Shown here in pieces: positions 46,781 to 57,875 of a DNA stretch of 64,000 nt. Both the position numbers and the translations under genes were made by a program. Where the stretch lies: NCBI GenBank assembly GCA_020747015.1, contig JAGTJM010000008.1, positions 1 to 64,000 on the forward strand, in the 5' to 3' direction. The notes beneath the pieces are model-generated. The model did no database searches and was not told the origin of the DNA. It was given only the letters and a program-made list of their open reading frames with translations. This DNA comes from Pyrenochaeta sp. MPI-SDFR-AT-0127. Its lineage: Eukaryota > Ascomycota > Dothideomycetes > Pleosporales > Cucurbitariaceae. Each line of letters starts with the position of its first letter. Positions within the stretch are counted from its first letter, which is position 1.

Positions 46781-48568
46781 TCTGGCGCTGATTCAAATCG
46801 GCTACTAGGAGTCGGATCAACCTGGGTCAAGAAATCTACCATGGCACTCTCTGGAGCTTATATACAACTCTTGGCAGGACATGATCAAGGGTGTTGTTAA
46901 ACAGCGGTGACTAGGTTGAGCACGGCCAGAATCGCGAGAATCGAATTGATTGATTACATGCCAGCCATTCTCGAGCATCGCGACCGCCGGTAGGGTTGGA
47001 TCGGGTAGTTGCTCGCATTCATACCGAATCTGGAAAGAAGCCGAGAAAAGTCCGTAATGTATTCGTCGCCAGCAATACGACAAAGTTGCGGGAGGCGTTT
47101 GACGCTGGAGCTTTGCGCGGGGATTCTGAACTTCGGTTTCTTTTGCACCAAATTCATCCCGCTTCCAATTCCCGAGTCTTTCACCCACTTTCCCCGCCTT
47201 TAGTGCTACCCCGCAGTAGGAGCTTCGGAACAGGACACTGCGAACTTGCTTGCAAATCGCACACACCGAAGAAAACCCGTAAGCAAATCCAACGAGCGCT
47301 ATGCTGCATTGGTACTAGAGTTGACCACTGGGAGTGGGCTCTGCGGAGATTAATCAATGATCCTGGTAGATCTTGCCGTTCCTGATTTACCACAAGTCAT
47401 GGTGATGACCCGTGTATGAGATATTCTGTTATTAGTAGTAATTTAGCGTTTAGTTATCAACAGCGCCAATCATCTCATGTTTGTTCGCTCTCGCTGAATT
47501 GATGGAAACCGATGAAATCCAAAGCCGACCGATTATGAATTGAAGAGAGGCACTATAAAATTCTGAAATCTACCGCTGTTGTTGCTGTACCGCAACGCTG
47601 GGCAGTAATACGATTCAAAATATGTGAGCGGCGTGGTCCCTCCAGAGATTTGCACGAGTGAACTTCACGGTTGACTGCATTTTCTCGTAGACTTTACGGC
47701 GGAATTAGAGTGTTTATGGCGTGTATAAAAAATGAGTTGAGATATATAGTGTGTATTTAAGTACGGAAGAGGCCATGAGGGGCGACAACTCCAAGTCGCT
47801 GAGCTAACTTCAAGGACGGCGGTAACGCGTATGAAACGATATATACTATAAATGGTGGTAACTTTCAAAACACTTTTCTAACCGCAGCTTCAGCACGCAA
47901 TAGCTCGTCACTGTTACCTCTGTTTTGGAAATCTTGTTACAAGGTGTTTACTTTCTCCGTTCGCGTGAAATGTTGTTGTGGTGAAGAGGGGATAGGACTA
48001 CGTCCAGATACCAGAGTGAGACTGACTGTAGAAATTTATAGTAAAACTATTGCGCATATGTAGCTAACACAAGTGGCATACGCAATGAATGCAGATATTG
48101 TTGTTGTTGAATTATTTATCACTAAAGCTCAGCTATGAAAACGTAGCTTCGCTTCCATACGTCCAAATGCAGCACAATCCTAATCACCTTCCTTCACATT
48201 AGTACCAATGGCATGGATAAGCAGCGAGGAAGTTTTCGAATAGCAAGCAAGTCTAGCTTCCCACTTCTTGTTGATAGAAAAGAGTTCAAAATTTTTGGCC
48301 AATTTTATGCAGTGCAGAGATTGGAAGTAGCCATACTGGGTCAATCATTTATAATACTTTGTTAGTCAGAACACTTTCTCTCACTCCAATTATTATGTAG
48401 CAATAGAGATCTACGTATGCATCACAATTCTGAGTCGCTATTTTGGCAGTAGGAAAGCATTCTCTAGTAACACACATTCCCCTTTGAAATTGCTTGACAG
48501 CGGTACACCCTTCCGACGTTATCCTGATACAATCTGAGCGCCTTGGTATCAAATGGACGAACAACAGC
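46781..48568. other. intergenic spacer, no gene recognised
   Basis: Apart from the tannase promoter element, only short frames are visible. The stretch from 47400 to 48550 is relatively TA-rich. Confidence 0.45.
46857..46864 (-). promoter_or_regulatory. TATA box of the tannase gene
   Basis: Reads TATATAAG on the minus strand, about 80 nt upstream of the ATG at 46780. Both sequence and distance fit a core promoter element. Confidence 0.5.
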
Positions 48569-48985
48569 TTATTCTTCAACGTAAGTATCATCAACTGTTC
48601 CACCTAGATCGTCCTCTGCAGCATCAGCCTCCGCAGCTCTTTTCTCAACATAAGACTCGTCGACTGTTCCTCCCAGATCATCGTCGGCATCGGCGTCCCT
48701 TTTTTCGACATAGGATTCATCGACCGTTCCTCCCAACTCGTCTCCCGCAGCATCAGCATTGGCGTCTCTTGCTCGAAGAGCATAAGACTCGTCCAGCGTT
48801 CCCCCAAGATCGTCTCCTCCAGCATCAGCCTCGGCAACTCTTCTTTCAAGGACATAAGATTCATCCAGAGTTCCACCAAGATCGTCTCCGCCAACGTCGG
48901 CAGGAGTCGCATCAGCCCCCGGCAATGGGGCAGCGAGGGCGAAGAAGGGCAAAAGCGTAGCAACAGCGAAAATAGTGAACTTCAT
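48569..48985 (-). CDS. secreted repeat peptide precursor with Kex2/Ste13-type processing sites
   Basis: A single exon. The Met at 48985 opens a strong signal peptide (M-K-F-T-I-F-A-V-A-T-L-L-P-F-F-A-L-A-A-P), giving 138 residues; an in-frame upstream Met at 49084 has no such signal. The mature part is five copies of an acidic unit D-(D/E)-L-G-G-T-(L/V)-D-(E/D)-(S/T)-Y at residues 34-44, 58-68, 82-92, 102-112 and 125-135. Basic sites follow the first four copies: E-R-R (47-49), R-A-R (71-73), E-K-R (94-96) and E-K-R (114-116). After each comes a run of x-Ala dipeptides (A-E-A-D-A, D-A-N-A-D-A, D-A-D-A, A-A-E-A-D-A), which in yeast alpha-factor are trimmed by dipeptidyl aminopeptidase Ste13. 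The last copy ends the protein. Kexin processing would release short Tyr-containing acidic peptides. No UstYa/DUF3328 gene, peptide-modifying enzyme or receptor is adjacent, so whether the product is a signal peptide or a modified RiPP is open. Confidence 0.85.
   Translation of the reverse strand: MKFTIFAVATLLPFFALAAPLPGADATPADVGGDDLGGTLDESYVLERRVAEADAGGDDLGGTLDESYALRARDANADAAGDELGGTVDESYVEKRDADADDDLGGTVDESYVEKRAAEADAAEDDLGGTVDDTYVEE
48572..48886 (-). repeat. five in-frame tandem repeats inside the peptide precursor
   Basis: The units start at about 48886, 48814, 48742, 48682 and 48613, with spacings of 24, 24, 20 and 23 codons. The core codons are nearly identical in DNA between copies, while the linkers vary, as expected for a repeat that expands by recombination while its core stays conserved. 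Confidence 0.85.
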
Positions 48986-49857
48986 TGTGAAGGTAGTATG
49001 AATCTGATTGGAAATAAGTGAGTCAAAGATTTGAGTAATAATTTCAAAAATATGAAGGTATTGCATGTAACAAGGCGAAAGCAACAGCTTTATACCTTTG
49101 CCTGGTGCTCCTCAGGCAATTCAAGCTGAAGAAATTATGGTAAATACGAAGGACACAGTCAATTCATTTTAGCAATGCGAATTTTGCGACGGTGTTAAAT
49201 TTCTCCCTATTTTCAGCCCTCTAGAACACGTTTACGATGGTGAGGTTTGCGAAGTTCACGAGGCGAGGGGGCCAAGAAACCCGTGGGTTTAGATTAACCC
49301 GGGGAAAACTCGCATTGCTCGTTCTTCCGAAACACTTCAGCCCCCACGGGGTACTCGACCACAATACCACCAGGATAAAAATAAGTACAAGCAATCATGT
49401 ATCTGGCACTAGGAGAAGGAAGTAATTGACCTGATGTGTAGTGAACATTGTGGGAAGGGATGTTATTCGACGAACGAAAATTAAAGATCAACAGTAGTTC
49501 GCATACCCTTGCCAATGATGAATGCAGGCCAGATTATTATGAAGCGCCACTGTACCTTCCATATTTCTATGATCGTATTCGCTCGCGTATCAAAATAGAT
49601 CGACTATCAACTCACTCGCCGAATTCAATGAACAAGCCACCTTTCATGAAATCCGTGAGCTGAGGCTCTCTCCAATGTAGCCAAGAAGCCGGTTTTGAGA
49701 GAAATATGCCCTGTGAGGCAGTGATGTATATTGCGTTTCGCGTGATTCTACCAACCTAAGTTACTGTCTAATGCTCCTAACACCGAATGCAATGCATGCT
49801 AAATTCTAAATCGCAAACCTCAAATGCAAAGCTGTCTATGTTTAGTGAAGAGTTCTT
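48986..49857. other. upstream region of the repeat precursor and spacer
   Basis: Holds the promoter of the peptide precursor. The rest, up to the 3' end of the methyltransferase gene, shows no gene. Confidence 0.5.
49088..49094 (-). promoter_or_regulatory. TATA box of the repeat peptide precursor
   Basis: Reads TATAAAG on the minus strand, about 105 nt upstream of the chosen ATG at 48985. It overlaps the alternative in-frame Met at 49084 by only a few bases, which argues that translation starts at 48985. Confidence 0.5.
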
Positions 49858-51036
49858 CTAAGCCCAACCAATCTTGTAAAGATTATAACCAGTCTCATCG
49901 CCCCTACCAATGCCCCTTCTCTTATCTACACTCTCCTTCCACAGGATCTGAAAAGTCCCTTTAGCCTCGTCTCTAGGGCAGAGTTCGGGCACGAAAGCTG
50001 ATTCGACTGTCTCCGGGATGCCTTCAAATTTGCCTGTCTTCCGGACTGTAACCATGAGCCAAAACGTCCCGCCTGAAGCGAGAAGATGCGCAGCGCAGTC
50101 ACGTATCCAGGCAGCGTGTTCGGGGGCGTACACAACGTCAGAAGCAATGAGCAAATCGGCTGCAGCAAACAGGTCTGGAGGTGGGTTTGACCAGTCTAGC
50201 ATCATAGTCTCCAGGGGCGCTTTTTCGTAAACTGAAGAAGGGAAGTTCGTCTCCACATTCGTTCGACAGTTCTCCAAAACAGCAGAGTGATAGTCCGTCG
50301 CTGTAATGCTGGCGTCTGCAACGCCAATCAAAGCAAGTAGCTTCGAAAGCGTCAAGCTCACTAGTGCGGTGCCGGCACCAAGCTCGATAACGTTTGGGTT
50401 AATCGGCAGACCACCAAGGGTCAGGTCAAACCGTTCTGGATTTGCACACATCATGCTGCTGAGCACGATGCTCGCACCCCAGCTCTGAAGTCCAACATCC
50501 GTATGATCTGTTCCAGATAGTGGTGCATCATTTAAAGTGACTTTGACCGCTTCTCCAGACGTTGTAGGGAAGGTGAAATCTCGCGTCAACGCTTCCTCTT
50601 CCTCAACATTGGCGGAGTCGGAAAATGATGAAAGGATGAATGCCGCATCATCGACTATCTGGCTCCTCTCCTCTTCGTCAAGATCCATTTCCTCAACCCG
50701 AGAAAGTAGTGATGTGAGCCATCGTGTAGAAAAGGTGCGCTCGAACGGATCTGCACGGAGAGCCGCTGTCACCTCCTCGGAAGCTGCTTGGTCATCCTCA
50801 CGTTCGTCCCGGGATGCGTAACCAGAGTCGACTAGTATCGGAGTCGATGCAATTGGAAATTGATTTCGGTTGAGCTTCGATTTGGATAATGTGGTGGGTA
50901 GGCGCAAGGGGCAATATAGCCCCTGGAGGTTTCGAAGGGCGGTTAAGATTTGCCCCCCAGATGATGTGATGAGGCTGCGAACGGGAGGTAAGCTGCTTGA
51001 TGGTGGCAGGCTGGGGCCTGAAAGGCTGACACTCAT
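49858..51036 (-). CDS. FAM86/METTL21-type protein methyltransferase (Methyltransf_16)
   Basis: A single exon of 392 residues. The first 170 residues are a variable N-terminus resembling FAM86 proteins (R-W-L-T-S-L-L-S-R, preceded by an acidic stretch). The seven-beta-strand methyltransferase domain follows: G-L-Q-S-W-G-A-S-I-V-L-S, motif I V-I-E-L-G-A-G-T-A-L-V-S, an acidic end of strand 2 (A-T-D-Y), M-M-L-D-W-S-N-P, and motif IV L-L-I-A-S-D-V-V-Y-A-P-E-H. The last is the DxxY-type motif of protein lysine methyltransferases. It should transfer a methyl group from S-adenosylmethionine to a lysine of a protein such as elongation factor 2; the exact substrate is inferred from the family only. 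It is probably cytosolic. It looks like a housekeeping gene and marks the edge of the accessory stretch. Confidence 0.88.
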   Translation of the reverse strand: MSVSLSGPSLPPSSSLPPVRSLITSSGGQILTALRNLQGLYCPLRLPTTLSKSKLNRNQFPIASTPILVDSGYASRDEREDDQAASEEVTAALRADPFERTFSTRWLTSLLSRVEEMDLDEEERSQIVDDAAFILSSFSDSANVEEEEALTRDFTFPTTSGEAVKVTLNDAPLSGTDHTDVGLQSWGASIVLSSMMCANPERFDLTLGGLPINPNVIELGAGTALVSLTLSKLLALIGVADASITATDYHSAVLENCRTNVETNFPSSVYEKAPLETMMLDWSNPPPDLFAAADLLIASDVVYAPEHAAWIRDCAAHLLASGGTFWLMVTVRKTGKFEGIPETVESAFVPELCPRDEAKGTFQILWKESVDKRRGIGRGDETGYNLYKIGWA

Positions 51037-51730
51037 CTGTGGGCTTTTCAGAGAATGACGTGACGCAAGGAGAGATTAAGCTGGAGAATGGAGAAAAGAC
51101 TGGAGAAGGAAGGAAAAGACTGGAGACGACGTGGGGAAGTGAAAACGATGATAAGAGATAAGAAAACAAGACACTCTCGTTAGATGAGGATTAGTTTAGC
51201 TTCACGCGCTTGGACAATGTCGCAAGTTCAGGAAATTTTTCACCGCCTGTCATTAGACATCGTGGGCGAATCTGTAGGCCACAAAGGCTATTAGCAATTG
51301 CCCGGCACGTATCTAGTCAGCTCCGCGCACATTGCCTGTGCAGTGAACTGTCCGTTATTCCGCGCCAGGTCTCGCATGTTGCCGTCACGGTACATTGCGA
51401 ACATCTTCACGATAGTTCTGGGCGACAAATTTTTCCCTCAGCCGCGGTTCAGCGATGTTTGATGTCGCCACGTGGGCGACTAAATTTAAGCATCTTCTGT
51501 GCTAGCCGGATTAGACCTAGCGCAACATCACCGACGATCCCTGCCCCGGAGCAAACCTTGCGGACCACTGTGGACGCGCTTCATAGGACCAACTTCGGCG
51601 GGTTGGACCTTGGTAAGCTCGATTTGGAATGCTTTGAAGCAAAGTGTTGATCACAGCACTAGTGGCTTGGAATGGTGACGCTGGGCAGCCGTTCTTATCA
51701 TTAATCTCTGCCTTTGCCTATCGCTTGTGT
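51037..51730. other. spacer, no gene recognised
   Basis: Contains the 5' flank of the methyltransferase gene and the 3' flank of the sugar carrier gene. A 146-codon plus-strand frame (51210-51650) has no recognisable feature. Confidence 0.45.
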
Positions 51731-53460
51731 TCAGACTTCGGCCGACCTCACCCTCATGTCACCCTTGCGCACGTCCTCCTCGAAAGCCTCAATATGACGC
51801 CGTGAGCTTGTGGTGCCAAATTTGCGAATCGGAACCCCTTCAAGAAACAATTCATCAATCTCCTCCAGCGTCTTGCCACCACACTCAGGAATGCCAAACC
51901 ATGTGAAAACAACTGCCATCGCTGCCGTCACCCCGAAAATGAAACCGACTTTACTTCCAAGTCCCGCATACGGTTCGTTAAGTAGGTACGGAATGGAGAA
52001 CGAGACAGCGAACTGAATGGCGATATTGAACACAGAGCCAAGCGCGTAGGTCATGTCTCGGAGGTGCTGTGTCGGTATTTCAGCGGCAACGACATGCGAT
52101 AATGGTGCCCAACCAAGTGAGAAGCCAACACCGAAAACCGTGACCATGGCAACAATACCAGCTTTGACGGAATGTGAGGGGTTTACATGCGTTCCGAGGC
52201 CACCCATCGTGAAGAGTCCGCCACATTGGATGATGGCTCCTGCGAACATAAGCGGACTGAGTCACTGCGTCAGCACAACCTGTCATTTTAAAAACAAGGC
52301 AGACATACACTCGGCCAGTTCTGTCCGTCAAGGCTTGGGTGAGAAACACAACTACGATGTTGATTGCAGTGTTGATGGCGCCCATTGTGAAGGGATTGAT
52401 GACACCAATGCTTTTGATGAAGACAGCACCATATACTGAGATGAAGTTCTGACCAGTGAGCTGTAAGAACACATTAACACCAATCACAATGAGGGTTCGC
52501 TTCAGGTTTGCTGCTGGACATTAGCCATTAATGAAAGCACACGCGAACTTCTGAAACTTTCAAGATCTCGGATGAAGGCTTACTCTTTTGAAACAGCTCT
52601 ACAAAACTCCCTTTCTCGACAGTAATATCGAGTGTGCTTTGGAACTCTTTGTATTCGTCCATGATCTGCTCCTCGGTGAACTTGCCTTGGCGCAATAACC
52701 TCAGGTTCTTGAGAGCCTCTTCAGGTCGGCCCTTTTGTAATAGCCATCGAGGGCTCTCAGGGATATACCAAATCGCGCAAAGCATAATGGTTGGGATGAT
52801 GAAGAGCAAACCAAGTGGGATGCGCCAGCTTCTGTCATCATTCATGTCGCCTGTTCCGCGGCAAATCAATGAGGCGATCAAATGACCAGCGAGTAAACTT
52901 GATTGATAGGTTCCAACTGTAGCGCCACGCACAGCTGCCGGCACCAATTCTGATTGTGTTACGGGGACCAAAGCGAGCTCCATGCCAATGTAGACATATG
53001 CGATAATGCGGCCTGCTACCATTTGCCACTTGTTGGTCGTACTGGTGATGCATATAATCGTTCCTAGTATGGCCCAGAAACACATGACCATAAAGCACTT
53101 CTTTCGACCGATCTTTGCACTGAGGAAGTTGCCGGTAATTAAACCGAAGGCGAAGCCGATGTATGTGAGGCTCCCTAGTAAAGACAGGTAATATGTTTCA
53201 AGTTGGTAGCTTATCGAGGTCAACAGCTAGTCGATGTATCTGCTCCTAGGTACGTACGTCTTCTTCTTCGCATTATAGGTGCCAAACCGCTTGGCAAAGT
53301 GTGTCATTGCTTGTGTATTGTTGAAGACACCCTGTTCGAGACCGAAATTGACCTGGCTGAGGGCGATAATGCCCACTGCGTACGCGAGTCTGCCGTTAAA
53401 GCATCGCGCAATCTTGCTGATGATGCTTTCGCTGGCGAGAACCGGTGCAGAATGCGACAT
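51731..53460 (-). CDS. MFS sugar/inositol-type transporter
   Basis: Four exons: 53460-53258, 53209-52584, 52513-52309 and 52256-51731. All GT-AG junctions are in phase and give 519 residues. Sugar-porter motifs are present: G-F-A-F-G-L-I-T-G then A-K-I-G-R-K-K (loop 2-3), Y-V-Y-I-G-M-E-L-A-L-V-P with the R-G-A motif after it, P-E-S-P-R-W-L-L-Q-K-G-R at the end of helix 6, L-Q-L-T-G-Q-N-F-I-S-V-Y-G in helix 7, D-R-T-G-R in loop 8-9, and P-E-C-G-G-K-T-L-E-E-I-D at the C-terminus. Twelve helices are expected in the plasma membrane, with proton-driven uptake of a sugar or related polyol. The substrate cannot be read. It is divergent from the arylsulfatase with 606 nt between the starts, which suggests joint regulation. 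Confidence 0.92.
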
Positions 53461-54066
53461 TGTTAAACTGAGTTGGATTCAAACGAAGATATATTTGCCC
53501 AGGAGAATGACTTATAGACGTTGCGAAGTCTAAGGAGGCCGTGAAGTAGTGCTATCGCTGTGCAGGCTTTGGAAGCCTTTATACAACGATTATTCGTGCC
53601 GCCGGATGAATCTCAGCTACCATGCAGACTCATGGTTTTTGAACGACACCGATAACATCCCGCCCACGACAGAATCCACCAAGATGGCATCATCTGCAAG
53701 CCGGCAATTGTCCGTCGCATTGATCAGGTCTGTGAAGAAACTGGAACAAAACACGAGGAGAATCTGGGGAAGAGGGGACGGCTAGAATAAAGGCTAGTTC
53801 TGTCTAGGCTAGTGGCGAGTCATGAGCATCCTTGCTGGGCGGGGATGGACGGACTTACAAGTCGCATTGCCAACTATTGGTCTCTGACGGGGAAGAACGG
53901 AGATACTCAGCTTCTTTCTCTGTTCTCTCTGCATTGGCTGCATGATCATCGGCGATTGAAAGAATCGATTCCTCCAGAGGAAATTGCTACGATGTTTTCG
54001 CTACCTTAAACCGTAGAGTGGGCCGTTATTCGAACCAAATCGCTAGGTCTCTTTGACATCGCAAAA
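53461..54066. promoter_or_regulatory. divergent promoter between sugar carrier and arylsulfatase
   Basis: A 606-nt region between two diverging starts. A TATAAAG motif (minus strand) lies at 53577-53583, about 120 nt upstream of the transporter start. No gene is seen inside. Confidence 0.5.
53577..53583 (-). promoter_or_regulatory. TATA box of the MFS sugar carrier
   Basis: Reads TATAAAG on the minus strand, about 120 nt upstream of the ATG at 53460. Confidence 0.45.
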
Positions 54067-55904
54067 ATGGGTTCAATGCCAGCGCAGAAACGTCCAAACT
54101 TCCTTATAATTGTCGCAGACGATTTAGGTAAGTCCTAATCGCAATCAAGATGAGCAATATCCTTATGAGATACAGGTTATAGCGATATTTCGCCATTTGG
54201 CGGCGAGATTCATACACCGCACCTACAAAAGATTGCAGAATCTGGTGTTCGCTTGACAAACTTTCACACGGCCTCCGCATGTTCACCCACGCGTTCAATG
54301 CTGATGTCTGGGACCGACAATCACATCGCTGGGTTGGGTCAACTCGTTGAGCATATGGCCGTGAAACAAAACTACGAAGGCAAGCCTGGATATGAAGGAT
54401 ACCTGAACTTTCGAGTTGCGGCAGTGAGCGAAATCTTACAAGACGCTGGGTATAGAACGATAATGAGCGGGAAATGGTTAGCTGATATCCTGCCCACTTC
54501 GCAATAAAAAGTAGCTGACAATGACAACTCAAGGCATCTAGGCCTCACGAAAGAAACCTCTCCACATGCACGCGGGTTTGACGACTCCTTCGTCTTCCTC
54601 TCTGGGTGCGGTAACCATTATAACTGGGAGCCGCAGCTTGACAATCCGAAGGACGCGCTGTTCACGCCGATGAATGCCGGTAAATTCTGGATGCGAGACG
54701 GCCAGTACCTAGATAGAACAGATCCAAAAGACGTTCCTTCCAACTTCTACTCGACAACATCATTTACGGACGAACTGATCGGCTACCTCGATTCGCGACA
54801 GGATGAAACGCAGCCTTTCTTTGCGTATTTGCCGTTCACCGCACCCCACTGGCCCCTACAGGCGCCGCGTAATCTTATCGATAAGTACAAAGGGTGTTAC
54901 GACGAAGGACCAGGTGCGCTTCGTACAATGAGGCTTCGTAGATTAGTCGATTTGGGTATCGTAAAACCAGACGTTGAAGCTGCACCCATGCCAAGGGAAG
55001 ATTGGAATAACATGACACCCCAAGAACGAGCCGAATCGGCACGCAAAATGGAGGTTTATGCCGCAATGGTCGAATCGATTGATGAGAACATTGGCCGCGT
55101 GGTTGATCACTTGACTCAGAGCGGAGAGCTAGACAACACCTTCATACTGTTCATGTCCGACAACGGAGCCGAAGGTGCGATGCTGGAAGCGCTGCCTATG
55201 ATGGGTACTGTTGGTACGGTGAACAAAATTATTGACAAGTACTACGATAACAGTATTGAGAACATGGGAGCCAGTAACAGTTACATATGGTATGGAGCTG
55301 AGTGGGCGTCAGCTTCAATGGCTCCTTCCAGAGGCTTCAAAACTTGGATCACCGAGGGTGGGATTCGATGTCCGTGCCTCATTCGATATCCTCCCTTGCA
55401 CACATCGAGTCCAAACTTGGTCGCCAGTTCGATTACAGATTCCTTCTGTACGGTCATGGATGTTCTTCCAACCGTGCTCGAGCTTGCTGGCGTGAAGTCA
55501 CCAGGAACTCGCTTCAGAGGCCGTGAAGTGGTCCCTATCAGAGGTGCTTCGTGGGTACCTCATCTGGGAGGGATTCAAGACAGTTTCCACGATGAGGTTG
55601 AAGAGATTACTGGATGGGAATTGTTTGGCTTACGCGCAATTCGCAAAGGGCCATGGAAGGCAGTGAGTGACAGTCCCTAACCTTATCTCACATGTACTAA
55701 TTCCCATAGCTCTGGATGACAGCTCCTCGTGGTAAAGAGCAATGGGAGCTATATAACCTTATCCAAGACCCAGGTGAGGTTCACGACCTAGCTGAGAAAG
55801 AGCCGACGAAATTACAAGAGATGGTCGCACATTGGGAAACATATTATGCTGAAACTGGAATGTTCGATTATGGTCATGAGTTTCGCTATGTGAAATACTG
55901 CTGA
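54067..55904 (+). CDS. arylsulfatase (formylglycine-dependent sulfatase)
   Basis: Four exons: 54067-54127, 54176-54476, 54534-55662 and 55710-55904. They give 561 residues. The enzyme hydrolyses sulfate esters using a formylglycine made from a Cys in C-x-P-x-R; here it is Cys56 in S-A-C-S-P-T-R-S. Calcium-binding Asp18 and Asp19 lie in I-I-V-A-D-D-L-G, the lysine and histidine in S-G-K-W-H-L-G, and the second metal Asp-Asn in F-M-S-D-N-G-A-E-G. The C-terminus has W-K-A-L-W and the usual E-L-Y-N-L-x-x-D-P-G-E sheet. The G-T-D-N-H motif after the active site is typical of AtsA-like arylsulfatases rather than choline-O-sulfatases. No signal peptide is apparent, so it is probably intracellular, acting on an imported sulfate ester. 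Its 3' end is 58 nt from the convergent regulator gene. All frames are intact. Confidence 0.93.
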
Positions 55905-55962
55905 GCGATGGTATCGAATAGTTCGTGGGATAGCTGAGCGGTGCGCTTCCAACATGACCATG

Positions 55963-57875
55963 TCAAGCATTGAAGTTGTCCTGGCTGTCATGAAGTGCAG
56001 ATATAAGCCGCTCAAGAGTTATACGCAACTTTTGAATGTCTGGTGATTTTGACTCCCACTTATGCAAAGTTGACACTGACCTTGCGACCAAAGTTCTCCA
56101 GTTCGACGGCGGTGCAATGAAGGGGTCGTTCTTGAGAACGACGCCGAGGATAAGCAGGGCAGATGAAAAGCTACCTCGACATGTGAACCAAGTTCCTCCA
56201 TGGCGATGGTGGCGATCGTAGTGAACAATACTCTCTGCGCAGACAGACATGAGCTCTTGGGTACACGTTACGATCTTGGACGGTAGATCTTGTGCGACGG
56301 AGCGATGAAGCGCATAGTACAAGAGTGGCTTGAGGATATAACTTCGCCACTGGTAGAAACGACCCTGCAGGAAGAAGGCAAGCTCATTATCAGGTTGCTG
56401 TCCTGGAGAAAAATGAACCAATGCTGGAAGGTGTGAATGCCAGAGTTGAACTTGGGTTTCGCACTCTTCACATTGTCGAAGAAGAGAGTGTATGTGGTTA
56501 AGCCAGTAGCTCTCGCCTTTACGGTAGAGCGTGAAAATAGTGTCGCTCATAGTGCGGCGGATCGAGATCTCGGCAAGATAAAATGCCCAGCTTCGCTCCT
56601 CTGAACTAGTATCTTGGGCATAGCACGAGGTTCCTCCAGGCTTTGGCTGGAATACTGGAGGTGATGGAAACATGGAATCGGCTCGGGTAAATACTTCTAT
56701 CCCACTCGACTGTATCGGAAGCTCCGGGAGAAGTTCATGTTCAGCTTTGTAAACAGACCAAAATACGCGCTGCACAAGGTGCTCTTGGCTCGTGTGATCA
56801 TTTCCGCTCTCAGGCTGCGTGTTTAGGTTGCTTCGTCGCTTCAGATACGCTTGCAACCGTGACGAGGCTTGCTGAATCAAGAACCAGGCTTGGAGGGGGT
56901 TCAGCGTATACTTTTCGTACACAGATGCAAAGAACAGGCATTGAATATCAATCAAAGACCGCCCAAGCAGCCCGAATCGCTTCTTGGCGGCAAGGTAGAA
57001 AGTTTCGGCAGCTGCAGCGTCCTCGTACTCTGAATGTTTAGCTTGTGCATGATCAGGCTCTTTTCGCTCCCATGGTGCTGTGTAGCTTGCGATAGCGCAT
57101 GCAACGAGCTGAGAAGCCTATCAGCTAATTTGACATATCGGTAAAGACTACGCTCACATACAACGAGACATGATGGGCCGTCCCATTCCAAGCCATGCTC
57201 TGCAACACACTTGGCGTATCGTATGAGCTGAGACTCATCTAATATAGGGTTTCGCGGGTGTACGTGATCCAAGAACTTGCGGCAAAGTGGCACAAAGAGA
57301 TCGTCTTGGATTACGAGTCCATTTGCATGCCTATTTAAGCGAAGAGACGATGGTGAATTGGCTACTGGATCATCGGGCTCAAAGGCATGGCCACATTCGA
57401 GGACGAACGATTCAACAGCCACATCGACTGGATCAATGATGGTGCGAAATATCGGCCAGTTCAAGAAGCTTTCACAGCGCGTATGATCAAAAGGAGATGC
57501 AGAGGCATCCAAAGGCCAGACGCTGTTGAGAGAAGCTGCGGTAGTTGGGCTGGTCGGACGCTCCTGCCTATGCGTAATAGATGAAGATTGCACATTTGAC
57601 TCGATATCTCTTGGACCTGAGAGCAATTCCTTCAATTCTTCTAGTCGCCGCAATATCTCCTGTTCAGTCGGGCTACTTTGAGTGTCTTCTGTTGCCACGC
57701 CCCAAATACACTGGGCATCATGATGTTGACAGAAACCGCAAATCGGCTTTACACCGTCGCACTTGGTCTTACGGAGCCGACAGAACTGACAAGCAATTGG
57801 TGCTCGTTTTCGCTGGGTCAGCTTGTTGGAAGTATGGCGGCGACGCGTGGAGGAAGTTGCATTGGTTGCTGACAT
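55963..57875 (-). CDS. Zn2Cys6 transcription factor beside the sulfatase
   Basis: Two exons, 57875-57162 and 57117-55963, with a 44-nt intron (GTATGT..ATAG), give 622 residues from the Met at 57875 (M-S-A-T-N-A-T-S-S-T); an in-frame Met at 57986 adds 37. The zinc cluster is C29-x2-C32-x6-C39-x6-C46-x2-C49-x6-C56, preceded by basic residues. A short coiled-coil-like helix follows (E-I-L-R-R-L-E-E-L-K-E-L-L). The fungal-specific domain has F-L-D-H-V-H-P-R-N-P-I-L-D, E-T-F-Y-L-A-A-K-K-R-F-G and the hallmark D-I-Q-C-L-F-F-A-S-V-Y-E-K-Y. Position makes it the best candidate regulator of the surrounding sulfatase, carriers and oxygenase. That is inference from gene order only. Confidence 0.9.

Noticed and set aside
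48569..48985. Repeat precursor as a mating-type alpha pheromone gene
   Set aside because: The processing logic is alike, but the cores lack the W-C...P-C-W type sequence of Pezizomycotina alpha pheromones, so I do not call it a mating pheromone.
54067..55904. Sulfatase as a choline-O-sulfatase
   Set aside because: The active-site surroundings (C-S-P-T-R followed by G-T-D-N-H) look like AtsA-type arylsulfatases. The nearby choline-monooxygenase-like gene alone is not enough to change the call.
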